This document shows, piece by piece, positions 10,593-18,980 of a stretch of 58,255 bases of DNA. Source of the DNA: Cryobacterium shii. GTDB lineage: Bacteria; Actinomycetota; Actinomycetes; Actinomycetales; Microbacteriaceae. The DNA lies in contig NZ_SOFY01000056.1 in NCBI RefSeq assembly GCF_004402595.1, positions 23,285 through 81,539 on the forward strand, read 5' to 3'. Position numbers and translations under genes: made by a program. Position 1 is the stretch's first letter, and every line of letters starts with the position of its first letter. Under the pieces are notes generated by a model. It did not search any database. It was given only the letters and a program-made list of their open reading frames with translations, and was not told the DNA's origin.

Positions 10593-11411
10593 GTGAGCCG
10601 CGACAGCGGTGCCACCCGCTTGGTCCGAATGGCCGCACAGGTTCCGGGGTCAGTCTTCGGGGCAGCCTTGGGTTTAACCTTTGCGGGCCCCACCGGCGCG
10701 ATACTGGGCGCGGTGAGCGGCACGGTCTTGTCACAAGTAGGTGCTGACATTGCAGACAGGACGTTGTCTCCTCGCCAAGAGCTTCGTGTCGGGGCGGTAT
10801 TCCTTTCAGCCGCATCGGCGATCACTGTCAAACAACTCGAGGGCCACACCCTTCGCGATGACGGCTTCTTTGACGGGACGGACTCCAACGGAGCTGAATT
10901 TGTGGAAGGGGTAATGCTCGCCGCCATGGATGCGTACGAGGAACGGAAAGTGCCCTATCTGGGTAACCTCATTGCCAACGTCTCATTCGCCGAACACATC
11001 GACGCCCCGTCGGCGCATGCGGCATTGCGGCGAGCGGACGACCTCTCGTGGCTTGAATTGAGGATCCTCGGCATCTTCGATGATGGCGAAAGCTATCCAA
11101 TGCCGGCTCGTCCCATCCCGAAGTCTTCCGACTGGCCAACTTGGACCGTAGCCAAGGCCTTACAAGAGTTGATCAATCCGCCGAAATCACTCCTGAAGAA
11201 CGCGCGATCAACAGGTTCGCGCGGCCAGATGGGGTACGACTTGAATCTGGACGCGATCAGCATGCAATCTGGAGGCACGTTAATTTGCGGACTGATGGAG
11301 CTCGGTTCGATCCCGAAGTCCGACCGTAGCCCTATCTTCGAGATGCTCAGTAGGGACCAAGAGCCCGAAGAGCACGAGGCAGCTGAGTTCGGCAGCGCTC
11401 AACGAGCCTGA
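10593..11411 (+). CDS. Hypothetical protein with glycine-rich hydrophobic N-terminal segment
   Basis: About 272 residues from a GTG start; an ATG 12 codons later is an alternative. Residues about 15-55 (GSVFGAALGLTFAGPTGAIL, then GAVSGTVLSQVGADIADRTL) form a glycine-zipper-like hydrophobic hairpin of the type that inserts into or associates with membranes. The rest is soluble and helical, with VEGVMLAAMDAYEERKVPYL and LSWLELRILGIF. The layout resembles DUF4393-like accessory proteins, but I cannot assign a family. It is an isolated single gene in the island. Confidence 0.6.
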   Translation: MSRDSGATRLVRMAAQVPGSVFGAALGLTFAGPTGAILGAVSGTVLSQVGADIADRTLSPRQELRVGAVFLSAASAITVKQLEGHTLRDDGFFDGTDSNGAEFVEGVMLAAMDAYEERKVPYLGNLIANVSFAEHIDAPSAHAALRRADDLSWLELRILGIFDDGESYPMPARPIPKSSDWPTWTVAKALQELINPPKSLLKNARSTGSRGQMGYDLNLDAISMQSGGTLICGLMELGSIPKSDRSPIFEMLSRDQEPEEHEAAEFGSAQRA

Positions 11412-11572
11412 CTTGAGGGAGAACTTCCGGCTGGCCACGAAAGCCCGATACGGGTGCGCTCCGTGACCAGGCTGTACACCAGAGGGTTCCGTCGAGCGGC
11501 TGCAGGGGAGAATGGCTCGGTGATCTGTGGTCGTTCCGTGCGTGGCGCTCGTGCTCCCGCGCTGGTGCGTCT

Positions 11573-12577
11573 TCAGCGCTTTCCAGTGCGCAACTGTTCC
11601 AGCTCGGCACGCAGCAGGGCGATTTGCTGCTCGTAGGCGGCGCGCACGTCGGTGACGCGCTGCTCGACGTAGGAACGCTCCCTCGCAGCCTCGGCTACGG
11701 CGCCGTCACGTTCGGTGCAGACCGTTGCCAGGCGCCCGGTGAGCACGAGCGCTTCGGCCCGCGCGCTTTCGCGTTCGGTCCGGACCTGGTCAAGCTGGCC
11801 GCGGGTGCTCACAGCCTCTGCCTCGGCGCGTTCGGCGCGCGCCGCGGCGGCGTCCGCCCGTACGGCAGCGTCCCGCGCGGTCGCCAGGGCCTCGTCCTTG
11901 GCCGCTGCGGTCGTTGTGAGGGTCTCCTGGGCCTCGAGGAGCTGCGCGGTCGTGGCTGTGTTCTCGTCGCTCAGCGCGGCTACCCGCTCGGTCAGGGCGG
12001 CGATCTCTGCGGAGGCCCGCACTGCGTCCTCACTCGCCTTGACCAGATCCTTCTCCAGGGTGGCAGCGCGTTGCTCGAGCGCCTCGAGGGCGGCGCTGAG
12101 GTCGTCGACCTGGGCGGCGGACTCCTCAGCGGCCGCATCGGCCTCGGCGCGATCGACTTCGGCCTCACGCATAGCGGTCTCGGCCCGGTTGGCGCGGGCG
12201 ACCGCGGACGCGACCTGCTCGGCTGCGCCAGCAGTCACGGCCTCGATCTGCACCGCGGCGGCGTCGGGGTCCGCGATCGTCTGCAGGTCGTCGACGAGGA
12301 GTACGAGCTGCTGCTGCAGGTGCTCGACCAGGTCAGTGACCTGGGCCGTCCGCAAGCTGGCGCGCTGACGGGCGGCATCGATGGGGAACTTCTCGTCCTC
12401 GACCGTGCGCTCGACCCGACCGGCTTCAGCGCGGCGTGCTCGCCATGCGGCGGCCCGGTTGTGAGCGGGGTCGGTGCAATAGCCGGGAGGCCGACCAACG
12501 CTAGGTGCGGCGTCCACGGGCTCGTCGCAGCCGGGGAAACTGCAGGTGCGCACGTCGGTGGCTTCGGGGATGCTCAT
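11573..12577 (-). CDS. Coiled-coil DNA-binding-type protein (KfrA-like)
   Basis: A 334-residue protein. The N-terminus has a compact Cys/His region (CSFPGCDEPV, GRPPGYCTDPAHNRAAAWRA) followed by over 200 residues of Ala/Glu-rich heptads (AAEQVASAVARANRAETAMR and similar). This architecture, a small DNA-binding head plus a long alanine-rich coiled coil, recalls KfrA-type plasmid or ICE proteins that autoregulate and aid segregation. The start is the ATG of MSIPEATDV. A palindromic element lies just upstream and may be its own operator. The long plus-strand frame across this gene is an antisense artefact of its Ala/Glu codons. Confidence 0.7.
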   Translation of the reverse strand: MSIPEATDVRTCSFPGCDEPVDAAPSVGRPPGYCTDPAHNRAAAWRARRAEAGRVERTVEDEKFPIDAARQRASLRTAQVTDLVEHLQQQLVLLVDDLQTIADPDAAAVQIEAVTAGAAEQVASAVARANRAETAMREAEVDRAEADAAAEESAAQVDDLSAALEALEQRAATLEKDLVKASEDAVRASAEIAALTERVAALSDENTATTAQLLEAQETLTTTAAAKDEALATARDAAVRADAAAARAERAEAEAVSTRGQLDQVRTERESARAEALVLTGRLATVCTERDGAVAEAARERSYVEQRVTDVRAAYEQQIALLRAELEQLRTGKR

Positions 12578-12584
12578 GTCTATA

Positions 12585-12609
12585 ACGTATCGAAAAGAAC
12601 GCAATACGT
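12585..12609. promoter_or_regulatory. Candidate operator, ACGTAT...ATACGT inverted repeat
   Basis: Six-base arms ACGTAT (12585-12590) and ATACGT (12604-12609) flank a 13-bp spacer just upstream of the coiled-coil gene. Further AATACG-type units follow to about 12620. The position and AT-rich character in GC-rich DNA fit a promoter/operator, possibly autoregulatory. Confidence 0.4.
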
Positions 12610-12736
12610 AAACGAAATACGGAAAACGAATCACGAAATGGCCCGTCACGATGGCAGCGGAAGCGGCTTCGGCCAGGTGCCGCGCCCTGCTGGCGCATCT
12701 CGAGGCCAAGCAAGGGGCACGCGTAGTGTGTCCGAC

Positions 12737-12856
12737 ATGGACGACGACCTGGGTGTGCCGAACTGCGAACGATGCTTGGTGCCCATGGTGATCGAGGGCA
12801 CCGATGAAGGCCCGTACTGGTGCTGCCCCGAGTGCCGCATCGTTCGCCTCGCCTGA
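12737..12856 (+). CDS. Zinc-ribbon microprotein (39 aa)
   Basis: MDDDLGVPNCERCLVPMVIE followed by GTDEGPYWCCPECRIVRLA: two CxxC knuckles (CERC and CPEC) spaced as in a classic zinc ribbon. The frame stays open upstream only because it runs antisense through the coiled-coil gene; the ATG at 12737 is the sensible start. It is divergent from the coiled-coil gene and precedes the SRAP gene by 82 bp. Function unknown. Confidence 0.55.
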   Translation: MDDDLGVPNCERCLVPMVIEGTDEGPYWCCPECRIVRLA

Positions 12857-12938
12857 CGACCCTCTCCCTGATGGTGTTCAGAAGATGACGGGACGATCCC
12901 GTTGCTGACCAGGTCGGTGGAGAGCTAGTTTCAACTGC

Positions 12939-13634
12939 ATGTGCGGCAGATACGTGGTCCCCAATACGACAGACGAGTTGCTGAGCCTCTTTGACGCCAC
13001 CGGCGCCAACGCCGCCGACTGGAAGCCCTCGTACAGTGTCGCCCCCACGGACCCGGCACCCATCGTGCGCGAATGGATCCATGACGAAACAGTGCAGCGG
13101 GATCTGGACCTGGCGTCGTGGGGATTGAAGCCAGGTTGGGCGAAGCCGGGTGGCCCGGCACCCATCAACGCTCGCCTGGAATCGGTGGCCAGTAACGGCA
13201 TGTTCCGCAGCGCGTTCGCAAGCCAACGGTGCCTGGTGCCTATGGCCGGCTACTACGAGTGGAAGCAGATGGAAGACGGCAAGCAGCCCTACTTCCTCCA
13301 CGGAGATGGCGATGTGCTGGCTGCGGCCGGCCTCTACGCGGCTCGTCAGGACGATGACGTGTGGAAGATCTCCTTCACGATCATCACGCGCGCAGCTCGA
13401 GACGCGTCCGGTGAGATCCACGACCGCATGCCCGTGTTCTTGACCCCGGACGCGTGGGAGCAGTGGCTGAGCCCGGAGAAGATCAGCGACAAGGAAGAGG
13501 CGCTCTCAATGTTGGACCGCAGCTCCGTTGCGGTCGCCAAGACCGTGACGGCGTATCCGGTGGCCCGGGTGGTGAACAACGTCCGCACCCTTTACAGCGA
13601 GGACCCGCGACTGATCGAACCGATTCGCTCGTAG
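12939..13634 (+). CDS. SRAP-domain protein (YedK/HMCES-type abasic-site DNA-protein crosslinker)
   Basis: A 231-residue protein with the complete SRAP signature: MCGRYVV at the N-terminus (Cys2 is the nucleophile after Met removal), INARLES, the AGYYEWK motif with the catalytic Glu, and IHDRMPVFLTPDAWEQWL carrying the conserved His. Family members (E. coli YedK, human HMCES) bind single-stranded DNA and form a thiazolidine crosslink with abasic sites, protecting them during replication. Length and motifs are normal, so it should be active. No LexA box was seen directly upstream. Confidence 0.95.
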   Translation: MCGRYVVPNTTDELLSLFDATGANAADWKPSYSVAPTDPAPIVREWIHDETVQRDLDLASWGLKPGWAKPGGPAPINARLESVASNGMFRSAFASQRCLVPMAGYYEWKQMEDGKQPYFLHGDGDVLAAAGLYAARQDDDVWKISFTIITRAARDASGEIHDRMPVFLTPDAWEQWLSPEKISDKEEALSMLDRSSVAVAKTVTAYPVARVVNNVRTLYSEDPRLIEPIRS

Positions 13635-13687
13635 TGCCACAGCCGACGGGGAATCCATCGTTGCGGACCACCAGGGGATCCTGGCCT

Positions 13688-14476
13688 TCAGCCGACAGAG
13701 GCGTCGTGGGTCCGAAGGCCGGCAAGGAATTCGCGTCGCTGGAGCAGTTGTTCAATCGAGTGCAGTGCCTTGAGAACGAAATACAACGCCATCTGGTCGG
13801 AATTCGTCAGTCGCAAGACGACGTTGTCGTCGTCGCCCGACGGAAGCTCTTCACGCTCCAGAACTCCCATGCTCGCCCACGACCGGCCGTGAGCGAAGCC
13901 AGACGCAAGACGCCACTCAAACTCAGCCGCCTCGCGGCCAGCTTCCTTCAGCTCTTTGAAGACGGACGTGATCGTGAAGTTGCTGATCGCCGAGCTCGCC
14001 GAGATACCCCTGCCTTCAGCGATGCCGCCCAGACGTTCAAGTTTCCCGGCGAGGTCTCCGGCGCTGAAATGTGCTGTAGCCCGGTGTTGATCGCGGGCAT
14101 CCTGTGCATACCAGCGCAAACTCCGACTGATGCGTTCATTACGACTAGCGGGCGAGATCACCCACAACCCCGTTACCGCGTTCTCAATTGCGCTGCGCGC
14201 AAGTGTGGCCGGCGCTGACGTGTGTAGCAGCCGGGCGTCCCAAACAAGGGCCTTCAAAGCATGAAGGTGGTCAATCGCGGAGGAAAGGCACGCGTTGGCG
14301 ACGTACGTCACCGAATATGGAGCCGCTCCTCGATCGTCACCTGTGAAGGCACTGCCAGTGGCGACCGGGAAAGGCTCCGATTCTCCAATCCGGGTGGCCA
14401 GAACATCGATGAGCGGGGCTATCTCTCGCCACTTCGAATGAAGAACCTCGTCGGGGATTCGGGCTAATTGCTCCAT
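13688..14476 (-). CDS. Hypothetical helical protein (262 aa)
   Basis: A mostly alpha-helical soluble protein with recognisable patches TLARSAIENAVTGLWVISPA, RSLRWYAQDARDQHRATAHF and WRLASGFAHGRSWASMG. The pattern of an Arg-x3-Glu helix followed by paired helices and a late His resembles DUF5677/HEPN-like proteins, but no diagnostic R-x4-6-H motif is convincing. No signal peptide. It converges with the SRAP gene. No strong ribosome-binding site precedes the ATG; it could be leaderless. Confidence 0.6.
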   Translation of the reverse strand: MEQLARIPDEVLHSKWREIAPLIDVLATRIGESEPFPVATGSAFTGDDRGAAPYSVTYVANACLSSAIDHLHALKALVWDARLLHTSAPATLARSAIENAVTGLWVISPASRNERISRSLRWYAQDARDQHRATAHFSAGDLAGKLERLGGIAEGRGISASSAISNFTITSVFKELKEAGREAAEFEWRLASGFAHGRSWASMGVLEREELPSGDDDNVVLRLTNSDQMALYFVLKALHSIEQLLQRREFLAGLRTHDASVG

Positions 14477-14731
14477 TACGCGACAGTAGCGCGCTCACCG
14501 AAGTTTCAGCGACGAAGGAGATCCGCGACATCCGCTCCGGCTGCGACTCCGCGCGGCTGGGGGGACAAGATCGAGACTTTCACCTACACGGCAGAACCGT
14601 CCGTGCTGCTTCAGCCGGTGCGGATGGGTTAGGTCTCGACGCCTGAGACAATCGGTGCCGCCAGCGATACCGGCTGATACGTTGTAGCGCACGTCCAGGC
14701 GCGTCGCGACCTGACGGACTGAAACGAGGCA

Positions 14732-15127
14732 ATGGTGACGAACGCAGCAGCAGGTTGGTACGACGACGGTTCGGGTCACCAGCGACGGTGGGACGGCGAG
14801 CAGTGGACGAATGTCTGGCAAGAGGAGGCGCCGGTGAACAGTCCCGCCGCGCTCATCGACCACATCAAGTCGGAGTCCGTCGCGATAGGTCGACCACGCC
14901 CAGCGCAAAACGGGCAGAGCTACGTCGTGTTGCAGGTGGTGCTGAAGGAGAAACTATTCGGTACCGGATCTGGCAACCTCACCGAGCTAGAACAGTCCAT
15001 CAACGCGCAAGCCGCCCTCGGCTATCGACTGCACACCATCACGACGTCAGCCTCAGGCAGTAAGGGCCTCGGGGGCGGCGACCGCATCCAGGCCACGCTG
15101 GTCTTCGAGCGACTGGGGATCAGCTGA
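14732..15127 (+). CDS. DUF2510-DUF4177 domain protein
   Basis: A 131-residue protein. Residues about 7-28 (AGWYDDGSGHQRRWDGEQWT) are a textbook DUF2510 motif common in actinobacterial envelope-associated proteins. Residues about 60-128 (YVVLQVVLKEK, LNELEQ-like helix, ALGYRLHTITTS, ATLVFER) match the small beta-alpha-beta-beta DUF4177 fold. It has no membrane segment. Its 3' end overlaps the aberrant extended tail of the convergent GNAT gene, supporting the idea that the GNAT tail is a frameshift product. Confidence 0.85.
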   Translation: MVTNAAAGWYDDGSGHQRRWDGEQWTNVWQEEAPVNSPAALIDHIKSESVAIGRPRPAQNGQSYVVLQVVLKEKLFGTGSGNLTELEQSINAQAALGYRLHTITTSASGSKGLGGGDRIQATLVFERLGIS

Positions 15128-15630
15128 CGTCTATCGGCACCCGATCGGACCTCAGGCACCCACTGACCGCCCGTGAGCCGGAGCCTTCGAGCGCTACGGG
15201 CGGCGCAGGAGAAAGTGTGTTGCTGTCTCTCCGAAGGGCTGAATCCTTCGCGCTCATAGAGTCGCTTCGCGTCTCGGTTCACCCGGTGGACCTGCAGCAA
15301 AGTACCCTGCCCTTGGCTCGCCGCCTGATCAGCGACAAGTCCAAGCGCCGCTGATCCGACGCCCAGGTTTTGCGCGGCGGGAGCCACCTCGATCAGTTCC
15401 AGCCAAGTGTCTTGATCCCTGGTGCCGAGATACACAGCGCCAACGCTCCTGCCGTCGGCTTCTAGGATCTGGATGTCGTGTTCGCTGACCAGCGACGCAA
15501 AGAATCCGATCTGTTGTTCATGATCCCAGGGCCCGTAAGCCTGTTCGACGAGGGCGCGATGCGCGCTCTCGTGGAGATCGAAAAGCCAGGAGTGATCGGC
15601 GGAGGTGGCCTGCCGCATGGTGATCTTCAT
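15022..15630 (-). CDS. GNAT acetyltransferase with frameshifted C-terminus
   Basis: Residues 1-120 are a good GNAT domain: MRQATSADHSWLFDLHE, the acetyl-CoA loop region VAPAAQNLGVGSAALGLVAD, and DAKRLYEREGF. Just after GF the natural continuation (QPFGETATHFLLRRP then stop at 15194) is present one base out of frame. A one-base loss near 15241 instead sends the reading into an Arg-rich tail that overlaps the DUF2510 gene. Either the gene is a recent pseudogene with an altered end or this is a base-call error. The acetyl acceptor is unknown. Confidence 0.7.
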   Translation of the reverse strand: MKITMRQATSADHSWLFDLHESAHRALVEQAYGPWDHEQQIGFFASLVSEHDIQILEADGRSVGAVYLGTRDQDTWLELIEVAPAAQNLGVGSAALGLVADQAASQGQGTLLQVHRVNRDAKRLYEREGFSPSERQQHTFSCAARSARRLRLTGGQWVPEVRSGADRRQLIPSRSKTSVAWMRSPPPRPLLPEADVVMVCSR

Positions 15631-15749
15631 ACGGAATGCTTGCACAGCGGCGCTATCCGCCGCGATAGGCGCACAGCGACGCAAAAGGAACCCTCAGCGG
15701 GCGACTTTCGCCATGCTGCACCTGCCGATGGCGCATCTTCCGCTGGGGC

Positions 15750-17159
15750 TTATCGCTCGCCGCTGGCGGATCGTGGCTCGGCCCATTCCGGCTGGTCTGC
15801 TCCCCATGGGCGGCCGATCCACCTATAGCCTTTCGTGCCGCCGTTGATGCTGATCGCGGGTGCGGCACAGGTGACGGTTCCTTCCGGCGTTTCCGCGTTC
15901 ACGGTTTGGATCTCGTATCGGCCGGCTTCGGTCGGCGGGGAATGAGGCCGGGCGAGTAGCTCCTGAGCGACCCGGGCCAGTGAAATGTCCACGGTCCACC
16001 CGCGCCCGTCGAGGTGCCGATGTCGAAGTGCTGACATGATCCCGGCGGCAAGTAGGTAACCGGCGGAGTGATCCAGAGCTTGGGCTGGCAAAGCACCTGG
16101 TCTGCCGGTGCCGTCAGCGTGGATCTGGGCGATGCCGCTAGCCGCTTGGACGATACTGTCGAATCCACGACGCTCGGCCCAAGGTCCGCTTTGCCCCCAC
16201 GCGCTCACCCGGCCGATAACGAGCCCCGGATGACGGTTGTGGAGTTCGACCGGCGAGAGGCCGAACCGGTCGAGGCTGTTCGGCCTGTAGCCCGTGACAA
16301 TAACGTCGGCATCCGTCAGTAGCTGTTCGAGACAGTCTCGATCCCGTTTGCGGCGGAGGTCAAGGAGCGCGGAACGCTTCCCTTGCCCGGTATCGAGGTA
16401 CTGCCAGGGGAGTTCCGGCATGCCAGGGCTGTCGATGCGCAGGACATCTGCCCCGAAGAACGCGAGACTGCGAGTGGCCACCGGCCCGGCTATGACCCGG
16501 GTCAAATCGAGCACCCGAACCCCCTCCAGCGGCGCGTGACTGTCGGCCGACCCCAGGCTATGGAGGCCGAAGTCTCCTGCCTGCTGCTTCAAGCTGATGA
16601 AGGGATCTGCTTCCAGGGTTTGGGCCTGAGGATGTCCTCTCCAACTGCTCGGGCTGCGAACCGCGCTGATGACCGCATTCGACTCTGCGGCGTCATCCTC
16701 CAAATCATGGGCGCTGCGGCGCAAAATCGCGTGAGCGACAGTCTCGGCGGTGGCGGAACCGTCCAATCTCAGCAATGAGCGCAAAGCCGCTTCGTGGTGG
16801 GGGTAGTTGGCGTGAGTGCGAACCCAGCCGTCGCTCGAGGCAAAGAATCCGGACAGGGGAGCCCACGCCGGCGCAGGGTTCCCGTTCCACCGGAATAGTT
16901 GGTCGCTCCGGTAGGCCCCGGCAACAAGTTGCGGCGCAATGCTCACCTGCGGAACATCGCTCGCCTTCGGATCCCGCACTCCCGTGCGGACAAGGTACAG
17001 CAGCGAGGCCATGAGCTTGGTCGCCGCGATGCTGTCCGCGGCAAGATCCCCGACAGGCAATGGCGACGAGAGCGGCACCGGCCCGGACGAACGAACACGA
17101 TCGGCTAGCTCCGGGAGCTCCGCGGAATCGGAGAGAAATTTACTGAGGAAGGTGCCCAT
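15750..17159 (-). CDS. CaiB/BaiF (family III) CoA-transferase
   Basis: A 469-residue protein. The C-terminal part carries the family III CoA-transferase core: LEGVRVLDLTRVIAGPVATR, the LRIDSPG loop, GQGKRSALLDL, DADVIVTGYRPNSLDRFGL, and RGFDSIVQAASGIA with the expected catalytic Asp. The N-terminal 190 residues are extra and helical. Such enzymes move CoA between acyl groups (carnitine, bile acid, formyl, succinyl); the substrate is not predictable. The ATG follows GGGAGG at good spacing. It is a lone metabolic gene in the accessory zone. Confidence 0.88.
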   Translation of the reverse strand: MGTFLSKFLSDSAELPELADRVRSSGPVPLSSPLPVGDLAADSIAATKLMASLLYLVRTGVRDPKASDVPQVSIAPQLVAGAYRSDQLFRWNGNPAPAWAPLSGFFASSDGWVRTHANYPHHEAALRSLLRLDGSATAETVAHAILRRSAHDLEDDAAESNAVISAVRSPSSWRGHPQAQTLEADPFISLKQQAGDFGLHSLGSADSHAPLEGVRVLDLTRVIAGPVATRSLAFFGADVLRIDSPGMPELPWQYLDTGQGKRSALLDLRRKRDRDCLEQLLTDADVIVTGYRPNSLDRFGLSPVELHNRHPGLVIGRVSAWGQSGPWAERRGFDSIVQAASGIAQIHADGTGRPGALPAQALDHSAGYLLAAGIMSALRHRHLDGRGWTVDISLARVAQELLARPHSPPTEAGRYEIQTVNAETPEGTVTCAAPAISINGGTKGYRWIGRPWGADQPEWAEPRSASGER

Positions 17160-17416
17160 CGGTTGCCTCCCACGCCGTCGACCGTTCACACCTGGGCGTG
17201 AAACCAGGCGATCATCGGTGGCCCCCACTTTATCCCCACGACACAGATTTCAATTGATGTCCTGAGGGGCAGAGCAATCGCGGAACGGAATCAAAATGGG
17301 CGAGAACCGGCGCTTCTTGCCATGCCAGGCGAGGAACCCCGTACGGGCGATGACGCGCAGGTGGCGCAGCTCGGGGGAGTGGTCAGCGGGGAGGTGCTGA
17401 CGGTTAGCATCGATGG

Positions 17417-17959
17417 ATGTCCTACTCCGTTGAGCTTTCAGACGATGCCACTCTTCGACTGCTCACCGAGCGAGACATTGGACCAGTTCTCGATGCCTAT
17501 AAGCGAAACCGCGAACATCTTGCTCCATGGGATCCGGCCCGTGCGGATTCCTTCTTCACCACCACCGAACAGACTCGGATCCTGACGGGCCAGATTGGAC
17601 AGCTGGAAGCCGGAGCCGGCTACCCGCTTGTCATCGTGAACGGTGCGACTGTCATAGGCCGAGTCACGCTCTCCGGAATTGTTCGTGGGCCCTTCCAGAG
17701 CGCGAGCATCGGGTACTGGGTCGACAAGGAACACACCGGACAGGGCCTCGCCTCCGCGGCCCTGCGAAGCGTTGTCCAGCACTGCCTTGAGGATCTCGGT
17801 CTGCACCGGATCGAAGCAGGCACGCTGCTGCACAACCTTGGATCCCAGAAGGTACTGAGCAAGGCTGGATTCGCGCCCATCGGTATTGCCGAGAAGTATC
17901 TCAAAATTGCCGGAACATGGCAGGACCATTTGCTCTTCCAACGCATCCTGAGTCAGTAA
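17417..17959 (+). CDS. GNAT acetyltransferase, RimJ/RimL-like
   Basis: A 180-residue protein with the RimJ/RimL order: LRLLTERDIGPVLDAYKRNR, HLAPWDPAR, GRVTLSGIVRGPFQSASIGY, WVDKEHTGQGLASAALR (acetyl-CoA binding), LHRIEAGTLLHNLGSQKVL and KAGFAPIGIAEKYLKIAGTW. RimJ/RimL-type enzymes acetylate N-terminal amines of ribosomal proteins, and relatives modify antibiotics or toxins. Start at the ATG of MSYSVELSD. It is the first gene of the cassette-like series. Confidence 0.92.
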   Translation: MSYSVELSDDATLRLLTERDIGPVLDAYKRNREHLAPWDPARADSFFTTTEQTRILTGQIGQLEAGAGYPLVIVNGATVIGRVTLSGIVRGPFQSASIGYWVDKEHTGQGLASAALRSVVQHCLEDLGLHRIEAGTLLHNLGSQKVLSKAGFAPIGIAEKYLKIAGTWQDHLLFQRILSQ

Positions 17960-18011
17960 TGCACCCCGTACCTCTGGAACCACCAGTGACCAAGGTCAAC
18001 AGAGATTGCAA

Positions 18012-18431
18012 TCAGCCTTTTCCAGACCCACAGAGTTCATTGAGGCGAGCCATCGCCTCCCGCATGGCATCTACGGCTTCGATATCTGAGTCACTAACAT
18101 CAAGGTCCCCGCCCACAAGGCGTCGGGCAACAATCTTGGCTGATTCAGCCCTCGTTCTGAGCTCAGCGAATTGCGAAGCAGCCAGGGCGTCCACACTCTT
18201 GAGACCTGTTGTGACTCGGTTTGCGACGGCAATGTAGCGATCGAGGCCTTTCTCCACGGACAGAAAGTACTTGCTCGTAAACTCGACGTCTCCGTTGGGA
18301 TATACCGCCGCCGCATCTTTGTACTGGGAACACGCGTCGGCAAGTGAGACTTCGGAAGTCGGTGAGGCTCCACCGCACCCAGACAGCATCAGTGCCGTGG
18401 CGACTGCTATCAGCACCCGTTGTACCCTCAT
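18012..18431 (-). CDS. Lipoprotein, function unknown
   Basis: A 139-residue protein with a lipoprotein signal: basic MRVQR, hydrophobic VLIAVATALML, lipobox LSGC with Cys19 as the predicted lipidated residue. The mature part is short and helical (SLADACSQYKDAAAVYPNGD, then AAMREAMARL-type helix) with two Cys that could pair. It should be anchored on the outer face of the membrane. It converges with the RimJ/RimL-like gene. No enzymatic motif. Confidence 0.85.
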   Translation of the reverse strand: MRVQRVLIAVATALMLSGCGGASPTSEVSLADACSQYKDAAAVYPNGDVEFTSKYFLSVEKGLDRYIAVANRVTTGLKSVDALAASQFAELRTRAESAKIVARRLVGGDLDVSDSDIEAVDAMREAMARLNELCGSGKG

Positions 18432-18439
18432 GTTCCTGA

Positions 18440-18664
18440 AGATATCGGAAGGCCCACACGCAGGATAGGGTGTGGCTGCCTTGAACTGACGCGGAGAGGC
18501 GTAGACCGTTTCGCGGTGATGCCATATTTTCGAGCCAGAGCCGCCTTCGAGATCCCGGCTGCGGCCTTCTCTCGGATTTCGGCGGCCTGATCTAGCCGGC
18601 GTTCGACCGCGCCCCAGCTCTGGGCAAAGGTGATCCCCTTGCGTTCATGTTCGCGGATCGACAC
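18440..18664 (-). pseudogene. Serine resolvase C-terminal remnant
   Basis: Reads MSIREHERKGITFAQSWGAV, then AAEIREKAAAGISKAALARK and YGIT, and after a one-base shift RETVYASPRQ. This is the resolvase tail order REREGI...AEIREKAAAG.SKAALAREYGISRETVY. The catalytic N-terminal domain is missing. The shifted frame runs into the downstream lipoprotein gene. A full-length resolvase is at 40.2 kb and another HTH remnant at 8.65 kb. Confidence 0.65.
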
Positions 18665-18980
18665 TGGAGTTCATTGGAAACCGTTTGAAGACCACAACGA
18701 TCCTCCCCTAACGAGACGAATTCCTGCGCCACAGCGCGGACGGCGGGCGTTGCGCCTTCTGTTTCAGAAGTGAACCCGATGCGGGCAGGTCTGGTGCTGC
18801 CCAAGCTCACAAGAAAGAGAGCCCCTCACAAGCGCATGGCCGTGCGGACAAGCTCCGCAACGACCGACTCGCAGCCGATGGAGGGCTTCATCCTCACCGT
18901 CAACCAGGTATGTCATCTCAAACCCGGTGAGAAGGCGTCCCGTAGTCTTGACCGACGACACTCGGGTAGCGGGGGATGCA
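18665..18980. other. 316-bp region with no clear gene
   Basis: Lies between the resolvase remnant and a membrane-protein gene. A minus-strand stretch reads ARIGFTSETEGATPAVRAVA and could be part of another decayed gene, but it is not assignable. No repeat or terminator stands out. Confidence 0.4.

Noticed and set aside
11624..12736. Long plus-strand open frame across the coiled-coil gene
   Set aside because: It is the antisense of Ala/Glu-rich heptads; its Gly/Leu/Arg-rich translation has no domain features. Only the last 39 codons, with their own ATG and two CxxC motifs, are kept as a gene.
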